This document shows, in pieces, positions 17,179 to 26,169 of a stretch of DNA of 64,000 nucleotides. The stretch is from Desulfolinea sp050305405. Its GTDB lineage: Bacteria; Chloroflexota; Anaerolineae; Anaerolineales; Villigracilaceae. The position numbers and the translations under genes were made by a program. The notes under the pieces were generated by a model that had not been told where the DNA came from, searched no databases, and saw only the letters and a list, made by a program, of their open reading frames with translations. Numbering within the stretch: position 1 is the first letter of the stretch; each line of letters begins with the position of its first letter. The stretch lies in the NCBI GenBank assembly GCA_050305405.1, contig JBNLFG010000009.1, forward strand, positions 62,001-126,000. Reading direction: 5' to 3'.

Positions 17179-19878
17179 ATGAAACGGCGTTGGTTTTCCT
17201 TCCTAAACGATCTGGGGTTGCAGCTTCTCGCTCTCTACCTCATTATCATCATTCCCGCGCTGGGGATTCTCTTGGCCTTCGATCAGCTTGCCGGGCAAGA
17301 AATTCAGGCTGATGTACGCGCTAACGACCTCTCCCTCGCGCGCGCGATTGCCCTTGAAACCGACCTTTCGATCACCAAATCCCTTCAGGCAGTAGAAGCT
17401 CTTTCGCTCTACCAGGGCGTAATCGAATCGAACACCGCCCAAATGGAAGAAATTTTCGATATCTTCCTGCAAACCCGCCCGGATGTTAATTTGATCTATC
17501 GCCTCAACAATCAGGGAGAGATGCTCTACCACTTCCCTGTTGGCCCCGGCTCTACCGTCGGCGATGATTTCTCCTTCCGCGACTATTATCAAAGTGCATT
17601 GCTCAGTCAAACCGCCTTGGTATCCAAAGGACGCATCTCACCAACAACCAATCAGGCAGTAGCTACCGCGGTCATGCCAATTCGCAAAGACCATGAATTC
17701 CTTGGCGTCGTAGCGACCAACATCAAACTCGAGAGTCTCAGCCAAACCCTTGAAGGAATTATCACCAGCCGCCGCGATGATGAAGACTTTGAAATCGTCA
17801 TCCTCGATGCGAACGCTCAAATCATCGCTTATACCGACCCTGCCAAGCTCCTCCACCCCGCCGACAGCATTCTGCCAAATATCTACGCACCCCTCCTCGC
17901 AGGCAAAAGCGGGACGCGCATCGAAGAAAATGCTGAGGGGGAAGAACGCCTATACACCTACGCGCCCATCGAAAGTGCTGGTTGGGGGGTACTTGTTAGC
18001 CGCCCCACCGCAGCCGCCTTTGCGACACAAATATCCATTCACCGTATCACCCTCATTGTCGCAGGAACATTCATCCTTCTGGGCATTCTCGTCTGGGTAC
18101 TGCTCGCCCGTCGCGTAGTGATGCCCCTTGAACAACTTTCTTCGCTCAGCCGCGCCATCGGCAGCAATCTTGAGATCAGCAAGGTGGAACGTAAACGCGT
18201 CAATCATCTCTCAAAACGTGCCGACCAGATCGGATACCTGATCCGAAGCATCCTGCGAATGGAGAAGTCCATCGCTACACGCATCGACGAACAGGAAACC
18301 CTGCTTCAGACCAGCCAGGCAGTCGTCTCCTCGCTTGATCTTGAAATCGTACTCGACCGTATTCTCGAGCAAGTACAAAAGCTCTTCAATATACAAATGT
18401 GCGCCATCGTCGCCCTGGATGAAGAGCATAACACCTTCCGTATCCGCGCCAGTCGCGGCTTATCAAAAAGGTATGCGCTCCACTTAGTCATCCAGCCCAG
18501 TGACCCGAATTCAATTACCATGCGCGCGCTGCGCTCACAAGAACCGATTCAGATCAGCGACACTGAAGCCGACGCCACCTTTACTGCCCGTCTCCCGCGC
18601 GCCAAAGCGGAGGGCTACCGCTCGCTGCTGGCAGTACCGCTCCATACGCAGCACGCCCCGCCCGCAGCGCTGATCGTTTTCCGCCCGGACACACACGTCT
18701 TCACCCATAGCGAGACCCAGCTACTCGTCAACTTTGCGAACCATGTCACCATGGCAATTGAGAACGCCACTCTCTACACACGCAGTGATACACGTCTCCA
18801 GCAGCAAACCCGTCGCATCGAAGCGCTGGTACACTCCCTCTCCGATGGGCTCATTCTCAGCAACCTGAGCGGTAAAGTCATCTACACTAATCGGCGCATC
18901 GGCGAGCTAGCCAACCTTTCTGCTGAAGAACTCAGCAATGCGACCGTCGACAGTCTCATCAACGGGATTCTCAGCCACACAAGTTCACCGCGAACCGTCA
19001 GGCAACGCATCGACGAAGCCCTGCTTGGCAACCGCGAGCGAGGCGTTGAAATTCCACTTTTCCTGCCCAATCGACGTATAGACTTACGCCTGCAAATCTT
19101 CGATGTTACTGACATTGCCGACAAACCGATCGGGCGCGGGCTGATCCTGCGCGACATCACTGTAGATAGTGAAGTTGACCGCATGAAATCGAGCCTGATC
19201 TCAACCGTTTCGCATGAACTCCGCACGCCGCTTGCTGCCATCAAAGGTTACGCCACCACCCTGCTGGCAGAAGATGTAGAATGGGATAGCGATTCGCAAC
19301 GCGAATTCCTGACCATTATCTCAAGCGAAACTGACCGCCTAAGCACGCTGGTCGATAGCCTGCTCGATCTCTCGCGCATTGAATCGGGCAACCTGAATAT
19401 CTCACATGCAGAATGTCCGATTCCCGATCTTATTCAACACGCCGCCCAAAGTGCCCATTTGCAGGATGAGAATAATCTCGTGCTCGTCCTTGCCCCAAAC
19501 CTGCCTCCGTTATTTGCAGATCCCCCTCGTCTTGAAACGGTACTTCGCAACCTGATCGAAAACGCGGTCAAATATGCGGGCGTAAAAGCCACCATCGAAA
19601 TTTCAGTACAGCAAGAGGAACAAAATATTGTCTTCCGTGTTAAAGATGATGGGCCGGGCATCCCTGAAGCAGAGCGAGAACGCATCTTCCAAAGCTTCTA
19701 CCGTGTAGACACCAGTCTAACGCGCTTCGCCAGCGGCGCAGGTCTGGGGCTGGCAATCTGCAAAGGTCTTGTTCAAGCACATGGCGGCAGGATTTGGGTA
19801 GAGGCATATGAAGATGGTGCCTGTATCGCTTTTTCGTTGCCCCTCCGATATCAATCAGACCTTCCTTCGCTGGATTAA
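17179..19878 (+). CDS. Sensor histidine kinase (Cache-HAMP-GAF-PAS-HisKA-HATPase)
   Basis: 899 residues. TM1 at about 11-32, an extracytoplasmic dCache-like sensor (about 35-285), TM2 at about 289-310, HAMP (311-365), GAF (about 380-535), PAS (about 545-660), HisKA with phospho-acceptor His679 in STVSHELRTPLAAIKGY, and HATPase (about 780-895) with the N box NLIENAVKYA, DDGPGIPEAERERIF and GAGLGLAICKG. dCache domains commonly sense small molecules such as amino or carboxylic acids, but the ligand is unknown. It is probably cotranscribed with the response regulator 24 bases downstream, its likely phosphorylation partner. It lies just before an amino-acid-type ABC transporter, which it might control. 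Confidence 0.92.
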   Translation: MKRRWFSFLNDLGLQLLALYLIIIIPALGILLAFDQLAGQEIQADVRANDLSLARAIALETDLSITKSLQAVEALSLYQGVIESNTAQMEEIFDIFLQTRPDVNLIYRLNNQGEMLYHFPVGPGSTVGDDFSFRDYYQSALLSQTALVSKGRISPTTNQAVATAVMPIRKDHEFLGVVATNIKLESLSQTLEGIITSRRDDEDFEIVILDANAQIIAYTDPAKLLHPADSILPNIYAPLLAGKSGTRIEENAEGEERLYTYAPIESAGWGVLVSRPTAAAFATQISIHRITLIVAGTFILLGILVWVLLARRVVMPLEQLSSLSRAIGSNLEISKVERKRVNHLSKRADQIGYLIRSILRMEKSIATRIDEQETLLQTSQAVVSSLDLEIVLDRILEQVQKLFNIQMCAIVALDEEHNTFRIRASRGLSKRYALHLVIQPSDPNSITMRALRSQEPIQISDTEADATFTARLPRAKAEGYRSLLAVPLHTQHAPPAALIVFRPDTHVFTHSETQLLVNFANHVTMAIENATLYTRSDTRLQQQTRRIEALVHSLSDGLILSNLSGKVIYTNRRIGELANLSAEELSNATVDSLINGILSHTSSPRTVRQRIDEALLGNRERGVEIPLFLPNRRIDLRLQIFDVTDIADKPIGRGLILRDITVDSEVDRMKSSLISTVSHELRTPLAAIKGYATTLLAEDVEWDSDSQREFLTIISSETDRLSTLVDSLLDLSRIESGNLNISHAECPIPDLIQHAAQSAHLQDENNLVLVLAPNLPPLFADPPRLETVLRNLIENAVKYAGVKATIEISVQQEEQNIVFRVKDDGPGIPEAERERIFQSFYRVDTSLTRFASGAGLGLAICKGLVQAHGGRIWVEAYEDGACIAFSLPLRYQSDLPSLD

Positions 19879-19902
19879 TTTTTTAGAAAGGTAGTGAGCA
19901 TA

Positions 19903-20598
19903 ATGAGCACTAATTCCCCAAACGTCCTCGTCGTTGATGATGAAAAACCCCTGCGTGATTTTGTGCGTCGCAATCTGGAAGTACGCAATTTCAGAGTAGA
20001 AACCGCGTCGAATGGCCTTGAAGCACTGGCGATTTTCAACACACAGCATATTGACCTCGTCATTATGGACATTATGATGCCGCATCTCGACGGACTGGAA
20101 ACAACGCGCCGCATCCGCCAGAATTCGCTTGTGCCGATCATCATTCTCACTGCTCTGGGCGAAGAAGCAGATAAGGTACGCGCATTCGATATGGGTGCGG
20201 ATGATTACCTCACCAAGCCCTTTGGCACAGGGGAACTTTTAGGGCGGGTCAAGGCTGTTTTGCGACGGGCGCGCTGGTCAGAGACATCCGTTGTTAACGA
20301 ACGAATTGTGCGTGGGGATATCACTGCGGATCTGGAGCGTCACGAGATCAGCATCCGAGATGAAATGCTTAGCCTGACGCCCACAGAATTTAATCTACTG
20401 GTCTATATGATGCGCAACGCCGGGAAGGCGCTTTCACATCGTTCTATTTTGCAGAATGTCTGGGGTCCTGAGTATGGCGAGGAAGCAGAATATCTGCGCG
20501 TTTACATGGGAAAATTGCGCCAGAAGATCGAAGAAGACCCGCTCAAACCGCAGTATTTGTTGACCGAACGCGGCATTGGCTATCGATTTAAGGGCTAA
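19903..20598 (+). CDS. OmpR/PhoB-family response regulator
   Basis: 231 residues. The start is taken at ATG 19903 (MSTNSPNVLVVDDE); a GTG three codons earlier is an alternative. The receiver domain has the acidic pair in VVDDEK (12-13), phospho-acceptor Asp56 (LVIMDIMMP), a Thr-Ala switch (IILTALG) and Lys in LTKPFG. The C-terminal winged helix (about 130-231) has LTPTEFNLLVYM and the recognition region HRSILQNVWGPEYG. It should be phosphorylated by the kinase just upstream. Targets are unknown; the ABC-transporter operon starting 145 bases downstream is a candidate. Confidence 0.92.
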   Translation: MSTNSPNVLVVDDEKPLRDFVRRNLEVRNFRVETASNGLEALAIFNTQHIDLVIMDIMMPHLDGLETTRRIRQNSLVPIIILTALGEEADKVRAFDMGADDYLTKPFGTGELLGRVKAVLRRARWSETSVVNERIVRGDITADLERHEISIRDEMLSLTPTEFNLLVYMMRNAGKALSHRSILQNVWGPEYGEEAEYLRVYMGKLRQKIEEDPLKPQYLLTERGIGYRFKG

Positions 20599-20672
20599 AT
20601 TTCTGTTATCCCTTTTATCCCTTATTTATGTAATCACAAGCCTTTTTTAGTTTCTTTTTGTATTCAACAGCG

Positions 20673-20719
20673 TACAATGATTATTAAGGTGAGTCTTGTG
20701 AAGACTTACCACCCTTTTT
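20673..20719 (+). promoter_or_regulatory. Probable promoter and 5'-leader hairpin of the ABC-transporter operon
   Basis: A -10-like TACAAT at 20673-20678 is followed by the inverted repeat GGTGAGTCTT-GTG-AAGACTTACC (20688-20710, one mismatch), which would sit at the extreme 5' end of the mRNA. It may be an operator or a stabilising hairpin. ATGGAGGAG-type SD sequence precedes the start codon at 20744. Confidence 0.45.
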
Positions 20720-20743
20720 CAACATCCAAATGGAGGAGTACAA

Positions 20744-22036
20744 ATGAAACGTTCGTTCATCAAATTTTTGTCGCTGCTGATCTTGGCAAGTATGATTTTG
20801 GCAGCCTGTGGAGCACCCGAAGCAGCGCCTGAAACGCCTGCTGCAGCGGAAGGTGCTCCCGCAGAATTGGTTATCGGTTTCACCTCATCCCTGACTGGCA
20901 AATACGAAGTCTCATCAAAGCGCCAGGTTAATGGTTTCACTTTATGGATGGATCAGGTCAACGAAGCTGGCGGCCTGACCCTTAGTGACGGCACTGCTGT
21001 AACCTTCACCTACCAGACCTATGACGATGAATCCAATGCGGAACGCGTACAGGAACTCTACACCCGTCTGGTAACTGAAGACAATGCCGATTTTATGATT
21101 AGCCCCTATTCATCCGGTTTGACCTCTGCTGCATCCATTGTTGCTGAGCAGAACGGCAAAATTCTCCTGACAACCGGTGCAGCCGATGATTCCACTTACA
21201 AGACAGGCAATACCAGCCTCTTCCAGCTTTATACCCCCGCCAGCCTGTACATGTCATCGACAGTTGACATGCTTAAGGAATTGAACCCCGACGCCAAAAT
21301 TGCTCTCGTTCACGAAAGCGATAAATTCTCCACTGGCGTTGCCGAAGGTATCCGCCCCTATTTGGAAGCGAACGGCTTCGAGATCGTTCTTGAAGAAGGC
21401 TATGCTTCTGATACCGCAGACTTTGGCCCCATCGTCAACAAAATCACTGGCTCCGGCGCAACGGTCTTGCTCGGCGGTGGTCACTACAACGATGGCACAG
21501 CGCTGGCACGCGCACTCTATGACCGCAACGCTGGTCTTGAGCTGGTCTACTTGCTGGTTGCCCCAGCGGACACCAAATTCCCCGAATTGGGCGATGCTGC
21601 GCTTGGCGTAGTTTCCTCCAGTCAATGGGAGCTTAGTGCGACCCACACCGCCGAAGAAGCCAGCGCCCTTGGCGTCGACTGGTACGGCCCGAACGGCGCA
21701 GATTTTGCTGCTGCCTATGAAGCCGCTTTCGGCGATCCCCCCACCTACCATGCTGCTGGTGGTTATGCTGCCGGTATTGTTCTTGAGAAAGCGATTTTGG
21801 ATGCTGACTCTACCGACACCGAAGCCGTCAAAGCTGCGCTGAACGCAATGAATATGATGACCTTCTACGGTGGAATCCAATTCGATACCAGCGAAGAAGC
21901 GCATGGTTTGCAAATTGCCCACAAGATGGTCGTGGCGCAGTGGCAGAAAAATGATGCAGGCGAATTCGTTCTTGAAATCGTTGCCCCGGCCGGTGTTGCT
22001 ACCGCAGACCCAATCTACCCCATTCCCGCTCAATAA
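20744..22036 (+). CDS. ABC transporter substrate-binding lipoprotein, branched-chain amino acid type (LivK-like)
   Basis: 430 residues. Signal peptide with lipobox MILAAC, then an Ala/Pro/Glu linker and a type-I periplasmic-binding fold (Peripla_BP_6) beginning ELVIGFTSSLTGKYEVSS. Family features include QVNGFTLWMDQVNEAGG, YDDESNAERVQELYTRLV and SPYSSGLTSAA. It is lipid-anchored outside the membrane and delivers ligand to the permeases encoded downstream. The liv-type family also includes urea, short-chain amide and aromatic-compound binders, so the ligand is open. A hairpin with a T run follows the gene, which would favour more SBP than membrane components. Confidence 0.9.
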   Translation: MKRSFIKFLSLLILASMILAACGAPEAAPETPAAAEGAPAELVIGFTSSLTGKYEVSSKRQVNGFTLWMDQVNEAGGLTLSDGTAVTFTYQTYDDESNAERVQELYTRLVTEDNADFMISPYSSGLTSAASIVAEQNGKILLTTGAADDSTYKTGNTSLFQLYTPASLYMSSTVDMLKELNPDAKIALVHESDKFSTGVAEGIRPYLEANGFEIVLEEGYASDTADFGPIVNKITGSGATVLLGGGHYNDGTALARALYDRNAGLELVYLLVAPADTKFPELGDAALGVVSSSQWELSATHTAEEASALGVDWYGPNGADFAAAYEAAFGDPPTYHAAGGYAAGIVLEKAILDADSTDTEAVKAALNAMNMMTFYGGIQFDTSEEAHGLQIAHKMVVAQWQKNDAGEFVLEIVAPAGVATADPIYPIPAQ

Positions 22037-22049
22037 TCTTTCGTAAGCA

Positions 22050-22086
22050 ACATCCCCTCAGGTCTTCCTGAGGGGATGTCTTTTTC
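22050..22086 (+). terminator. Intra-operon terminator/attenuator hairpin
   Basis: Perfect stem CATCCCCTCAGG / CCTGAGGGGATG with a 4-base loop and a following T run, located between the SBP gene and the first permease gene. Partial termination or 3'-end protection here would raise SBP mRNA over the rest, a common arrangement in ABC-importer operons. Confidence 0.75.
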
Positions 22087-22112
22087 CTTACTGTCTTTTA
22101 CGAGGAGTTCCA

Positions 22113-22979
22113 ATGCAACAATTAAGCTTGCTACTGGCATCTCTACCAGATGGCATCCTGCTGGGATTTGTTTATGGTGTTGCAGCCATGGGCATGACCC
22201 TGATCTGGGGCGTGATGAATGTAATCAATCTCTCTCACGGGCCAATTATCTCCTTAGGGATGTTCGGAACCTTTTTCATCTTTATCCGCATGGGCATTAA
22301 CCCCTATCTTGGTCTGATTCCCGTTGCCATTCTTGGCTTACTCTTGGGCGTCATCATTTATTTTGGGGCTGTCAACCGTGTCATCAATGCGCCACACCTT
22401 TCGTCATTGCTGGCAACTTTCGCGGTCAATATGATTATCATCGGTATCGGGACAGCTGCCTTCACAACATCCCCATATAATGTTGATTTCAACATGGGCG
22501 GCTTCAATATCGGCTTCACCACTGTCTTGTGGACGCGCGTAATCGCAGCCCTGATCGCTATTCTTGTTACAGGCGCACTCTATCTTTTCTTATATCGGAC
22601 TCGCCCCGGGAAACACATCCGCGCGGTCACAAATAATCGTGCCGCCGCCGAGCTGATGGGCATCCCCTCGACACAGATACTCGCGCTCAGTTTTGGGCTG
22701 GGTACCATGTTAGCGGCAATCTCCGGTGCCCTAATCGCCACCTTTTTCCCCTTCAACATCCTATCGGGTGGCGGATATGAACTTAAAAGTTTTGTCATCG
22801 GCGTTCTGGGTGGGCTGGGCAATCCCGTCGGTGCGCTTTTAGGAGGGCTCATTTTAGGCACGCTCGAAGGCATCATACCTGCATTTATGGAAACATCCTG
22901 GGTTCCTGTAATCGAGTTCGGCTTATTTGTTGTCATTCTTCTGGTTCGTCCTAACGGCATCTTTGGAGCAAAAGAATGA
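22113..22979 (+). CDS. Branched-chain amino acid-type ABC permease (LivH-like)
   Basis: 288 residues and about eight hydrophobic helices. Typical LivH sequences include the N-terminal GFVYGVAAMGMTLIWGVMN and VINLSHGPIISLGMFG, and a coupling-helix region with AVTNNRAAAELMGI. It forms the inner-membrane channel with the LivM-like partner and overlaps it by 4 bases. GAGGAG lies just before the start. Confidence 0.9.
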   Translation: MQQLSLLLASLPDGILLGFVYGVAAMGMTLIWGVMNVINLSHGPIISLGMFGTFFIFIRMGINPYLGLIPVAILGLLLGVIIYFGAVNRVINAPHLSSLLATFAVNMIIIGIGTAAFTTSPYNVDFNMGGFNIGFTTVLWTRVIAALIAILVTGALYLFLYRTRPGKHIRAVTNNRAAAELMGIPSTQILALSFGLGTMLAAISGALIATFFPFNILSGGGYELKSFVIGVLGGLGNPVGALLGGLILGTLEGIIPAFMETSWVPVIEFGLFVVILLVRPNGIFGAKE

Positions 22980-23947
22980 AAAACTGGAAAAACCATCTGG
23001 GGATTCTGATCCCCTTGCTTGCGATTGCCGGCTTGGCTATTTGGCCCACCCTGACAGGCAGCATCTCCAACCGAGAAAGTGCCTTTACGATTCTCAAAGC
23101 TGTGGCGCTCGCATCCAGCTTAAACATCCTGCTAGGCTATACAGGCTACGTTAGCTTTGGGCATATCGTCTTTTTCGGGTTTGGCGGCTACGTTGGTCTT
23201 TACTTTCTAAATGAACATGGTTGGAATATTTTTGCATCCATGCTGATTGGTGGCATTTCTTCCGGTATTCTGGCTTATTTGCTCGGCAAAGCCATTTTGA
23301 GATTAAGAGGGGCCTATTTCGCGCTCGCGACGATTGGCATCAACGAAGCTGTTCGAGCTTTCGTCAATAACTTTGATCTCTTCGGTGGCCCAATTGGTAT
23401 GACTCTGAATTTCAAAGTCTACAAAGTTTACGGCGGTGCAGCGGATGCCCTGAATATGGCATTCTACATCATGGCAGGCTTGGCGCTTATTGCAGTTGTG
23501 ATGAGCTATCTTGTCCGCGTTTCAAAATTCGGATTGGGCCTATTGGCCATCCGCGAAAACGAAGATGCTGCTGAAGTGATGGGCATAGTCGCCCCAAATG
23601 CCAAGACTTGGGCATACGTCCTTTCGGCCATCATCCCCGGGATGGTCGGCGTACTCTTCTTCTTTAAGAACGGGAACGTAGAGCCCCATGCGGCATTTCC
23701 CTTGCACGCTTCCATCGAACTTCTCGTGATGGTTATGCTTGGTGGACAAGGTACCGTGCTCGGCCCTATTCTAGGTGCCTTCGCGTATCAAGGTATGCGC
23801 GGCTACTTCGTGACCAGCGATTTCTTCAAAGACATTCAACTTTCGGTCTCTGGCGCGCTCTTGCTTATCATTGTTCTCTTTATTCCGGCGGGGGCAGTCG
23901 GCTGGCTGCGTAACCGTTTCGCTCCTCTACGGAGGTTCTTGCCATGA
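22976..23947 (+). CDS. Branched-chain amino acid-type ABC permease (LivM-like)
   Basis: 323 residues and about nine to ten hydrophobic segments. Diagnostic LivM features are ASSLNILLGYTGYVSFGHI, LRGAYFALATIGINEAVR and the cytoplasmic loop AIRENEDAAEVMGI that contacts the ATPases. It is translationally coupled through ATGA overlaps to the genes on both sides. It pairs with the LivH-like permease. Confidence 0.92.
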   Translation: MKNWKNHLGILIPLLAIAGLAIWPTLTGSISNRESAFTILKAVALASSLNILLGYTGYVSFGHIVFFGFGGYVGLYFLNEHGWNIFASMLIGGISSGILAYLLGKAILRLRGAYFALATIGINEAVRAFVNNFDLFGGPIGMTLNFKVYKVYGGAADALNMAFYIMAGLALIAVVMSYLVRVSKFGLGLLAIRENEDAAEVMGIVAPNAKTWAYVLSAIIPGMVGVLFFFKNGNVEPHAAFPLHASIELLVMVMLGGQGTVLGPILGAFAYQGMRGYFVTSDFFKDIQLSVSGALLLIIVLFIPAGAVGWLRNRFAPLRRFLP

Positions 23948-24699
23948 CAACTATCTTACAAGTAGAAGGCGTCACCAAACGCTTTGGTGGTTTGCAAGCG
24001 CTCACACAGGTCACATTCGATCTGCCCGAAGGTCAAATTCTCGGGCTGATCGGACCGAATGGCGCTGGGAAAACCACCCTTTTCAACTGCATCAACGGTG
24101 TCTACACTCCTGAAGTCGGCACGATTCGCTTCCACGGCGAAGATGTAACCGGCAGCAAAACCTACGACATGGCACGTCGCGGCTTGGCTCGCACGCATCA
24201 GATCGTCCAACCCTTGAACGAGTTATCCGTCCGTGAGAATATAATGGCGGGAGCCTGTTTCGGGCGAGAAAATCATAACTTGCACGACGCAGGTGAAATC
24301 GCAGATGAGGTAATGGAATTTGTCGGGTTGGCAATCCGCTCCGATCAATTGGCAGCAAGCCTAAATGTCGCACAAAAGAAACGTCTTGAAATGGCACGCG
24401 CACTCGCTGCGCGCCCCTATCTACTTCTCCTAGACGAGGTTCTTGCGGGGCTTAATCCCAGCGAAATCGGCGGCATGGTTGAGATCGTCAAGAAAATTCG
24501 CGACCGCGGCATCACCATCATCATGATCGAACATGTTATGAAGGCCGTAATGAATGTTTCTGATCGCATGGTGGTGCTGGACTACGGGCAGCAAATTGCT
24601 GAGGGAACGCCTGAAGAGATCGCAAATAACCCACAGGTGATCGAGGCGTATCTGGGCGACCCGAATCTGGCAAAGAGATTGATGGGAGAGGATGAATAA
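23944..24699 (+). CDS. ABC transporter ATPase (LivG-like)
   Basis: 251 residues. Walker A GPNGAGKTT (about 39-47), Q loop, Walker B LLLLDEVLAGL, and the switch His in IMIEHVMKAV. The ABC signature is unusual: SLNVAQKKRLEMARAL in place of LSxGQ; related LivG subclasses also replace this motif, so it is probably still active. The C-terminal extension EAYLGD is typical of LivG. Energises transport together with the LivF-like ATPase; overlaps the LivM-like gene by 4 bases. Confidence 0.9.
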   Translation: MTTILQVEGVTKRFGGLQALTQVTFDLPEGQILGLIGPNGAGKTTLFNCINGVYTPEVGTIRFHGEDVTGSKTYDMARRGLARTHQIVQPLNELSVRENIMAGACFGRENHNLHDAGEIADEVMEFVGLAIRSDQLAASLNVAQKKRLEMARALAARPYLLLLDEVLAGLNPSEIGGMVEIVKKIRDRGITIIMIEHVMKAVMNVSDRMVVLDYGQQIAEGTPEEIANNPQVIEAYLGDPNLAKRLMGEDE

Positions 24700-24700
24700 T

Positions 24701-25411
24701 ATGGCGATCCTGGAAGCAAAAAATATTAGCTCCGGTTACGGAGAAGTGCAAATTTTATGGGGAGCCAGCATCTCGCTTGAAGAAGGAAAACTGACATCCC
24801 TTGTCGGCGCGAATGGCGTCGGGAAAACCACCCTGCTACGCACCATCGTTGGGCTGAACAAACCCTGGGAAGGGTCGGTCTGGTTTGAAGGTCAGGATGT
24901 AGGAAAACTCCCCGCACACGCCAAAGCCAGTTTGGGTCTGGTGCTGGTACCTGAAGGACGTCAACTCTTTACAGACATGAGCATTTACGAGAATCTTGAA
25001 ATGGGCGCAACCGCACAACGCGCCCGTGCGCGCATGTCAGATAATCTTGAAAAAGTCTATACCATGTTCCCTCGGCTAAAAGAACGCAGAAGCCAAAAAT
25101 CTGGCACACTAAGTGGTGGAGAGCAGCAAATGTTGGCTGTGGCGCGCGGCGTTATGGCAGACCCCAAAGTGCTCATCATCGACGAGTTATCGCTTGGTTT
25201 GGCACCTGTACTTGTATTAGACCTTTTTGAAAGTTTAAAAAAGCTCAAAGATGAAGGCATCACTATCCTGCTGGTGGAACAAAACGTCCAGATGGCGCTT
25301 GCTGTGAGTGATTACGGCTATGTGCTGGCAGAGGGACGTAACGAAATACAGGGCCCTGCGAGAGAACTCATAAAAAATAAGGAAATTCGTTCGGCCTATT
25401 TAGGTATATAA
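24701..25411 (+). CDS. ABC transporter ATPase (LivF-like)
   Basis: 236 residues from ATG 24701, which is about 10 bases after GGGAGAGG; an ATG three codons upstream overlaps livG but is too close to that site. Walker A GANGVGKTT, canonical signature LSGGEQQMLAVARG, Walker B VLIIDELSLGLAP and switch His replaced by Gln in LLVEQNVQMAL, the usual LivF form. The C-terminus ends in SAYLGI, also typical. Last gene of the transporter operon. Confidence 0.9.
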   Translation: MAILEAKNISSGYGEVQILWGASISLEEGKLTSLVGANGVGKTTLLRTIVGLNKPWEGSVWFEGQDVGKLPAHAKASLGLVLVPEGRQLFTDMSIYENLEMGATAQRARARMSDNLEKVYTMFPRLKERRSQKSGTLSGGEQQMLAVARGVMADPKVLIIDELSLGLAPVLVLDLFESLKKLKDEGITILLVEQNVQMALAVSDYGYVLAEGRNEIQGPARELIKNKEIRSAYLGI

Positions 25412-25463
25412 TGAAAGCGTATTTGAATAAAAAATCACTAACACCTAATACAAGGAGCTACGC

Positions 25464-26111
25464 ATGCTAGTAGAAGGACGAATGTCCCGCCCCGTGATCT
25501 CAATCCATCCCGAAATGCCGATCCATGATGCACGAAACTTATTCAAGCAGGAACAAATTCGGCGCGCCCCGGTCATCAAAAAGGGCAAACTGGTAGGAAT
25601 TGTTTCAGATCAGGACCTAATTGATGCAGCCCCATCACAAGCGACGACCTTAAGCGTTTGGGAAATGAACTATCTGCTTAGCAAGATCACTGTCAAAGAC
25701 ATCATGACCAAAGATGTCATCACCATTGATGAAGATACCCCCATCGAACAAGCCGCTCGCATCATGGCAGACAACAAAATCGGTGGACTTCCCGTTCTGC
25801 GCGACGGCAAAGTTGTCGGCATGATTACAGAAACCGATCTTTTCAAGGTCTTCCTCGAACTGATGGGGGCACGTGAAGTTGGCGTCCGCGTGACGGCACT
25901 AGTCGAGGATGAGCCCGGTATTCTTCAGAAGATTACTGAAGCTATCACCTCCATTGGCGGCAACTTCATTTCCTTCGGGCAATTTACGGGGGAAGATGTC
26001 GCCACTAAACTGCTAACCTTCAAAGTAGTCGGCGCTTCGCATGAAGATGTCAAGAAAGCCATCTGGGATATTGCCAAAGAAGTCTGGGATATCCGTGAGT
26101 GCTGCTTCTAA
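25464..26111 (+). CDS. CBS-pair and ACT domain regulatory protein
   Basis: 215 residues. Two CBS motifs (about 5-60 and 75-130: DIMTKDVITIDEDTPIEQAA, IGGLPVLRDGKVVGMITETD) are followed by an ACT-like domain (about 140-210: VRVTALVEDEPGILQKITEA). CBS pairs bind adenine nucleotides and ACT domains bind amino acids, so it may report energy or amino-acid status. AcuB-like proteins have a similar layout. It has its own AAGGAG site and a possible -10 TATAAT at 25407-25412 at the end of the LivF-like gene, so it can be expressed apart from the transporter. Confidence 0.85.
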   Translation: MLVEGRMSRPVISIHPEMPIHDARNLFKQEQIRRAPVIKKGKLVGIVSDQDLIDAAPSQATTLSVWEMNYLLSKITVKDIMTKDVITIDEDTPIEQAARIMADNKIGGLPVLRDGKVVGMITETDLFKVFLELMGAREVGVRVTALVEDEPGILQKITEAITSIGGNFISFGQFTGEDVATKLLTFKVVGASHEDVKKAIWDIAKEVWDIRECCF

Positions 26112-26125
26112 TCTACCCTTTACCG

Positions 26126-26164
26126 ACAAAAAAAGCCGACCTAATCAGGTCGGCTTTTTGATTC
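26126..26164. terminator. Bidirectional terminator between the CBS-ACT gene and the rsuA-type gene
   Basis: Stem AAAAGCCGACCT / AGGTCGGCTTTT with A and T tracts on both sides. It separates two convergent genes. Confidence 0.85.
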
Positions 26165-26169
26165 TTAAA

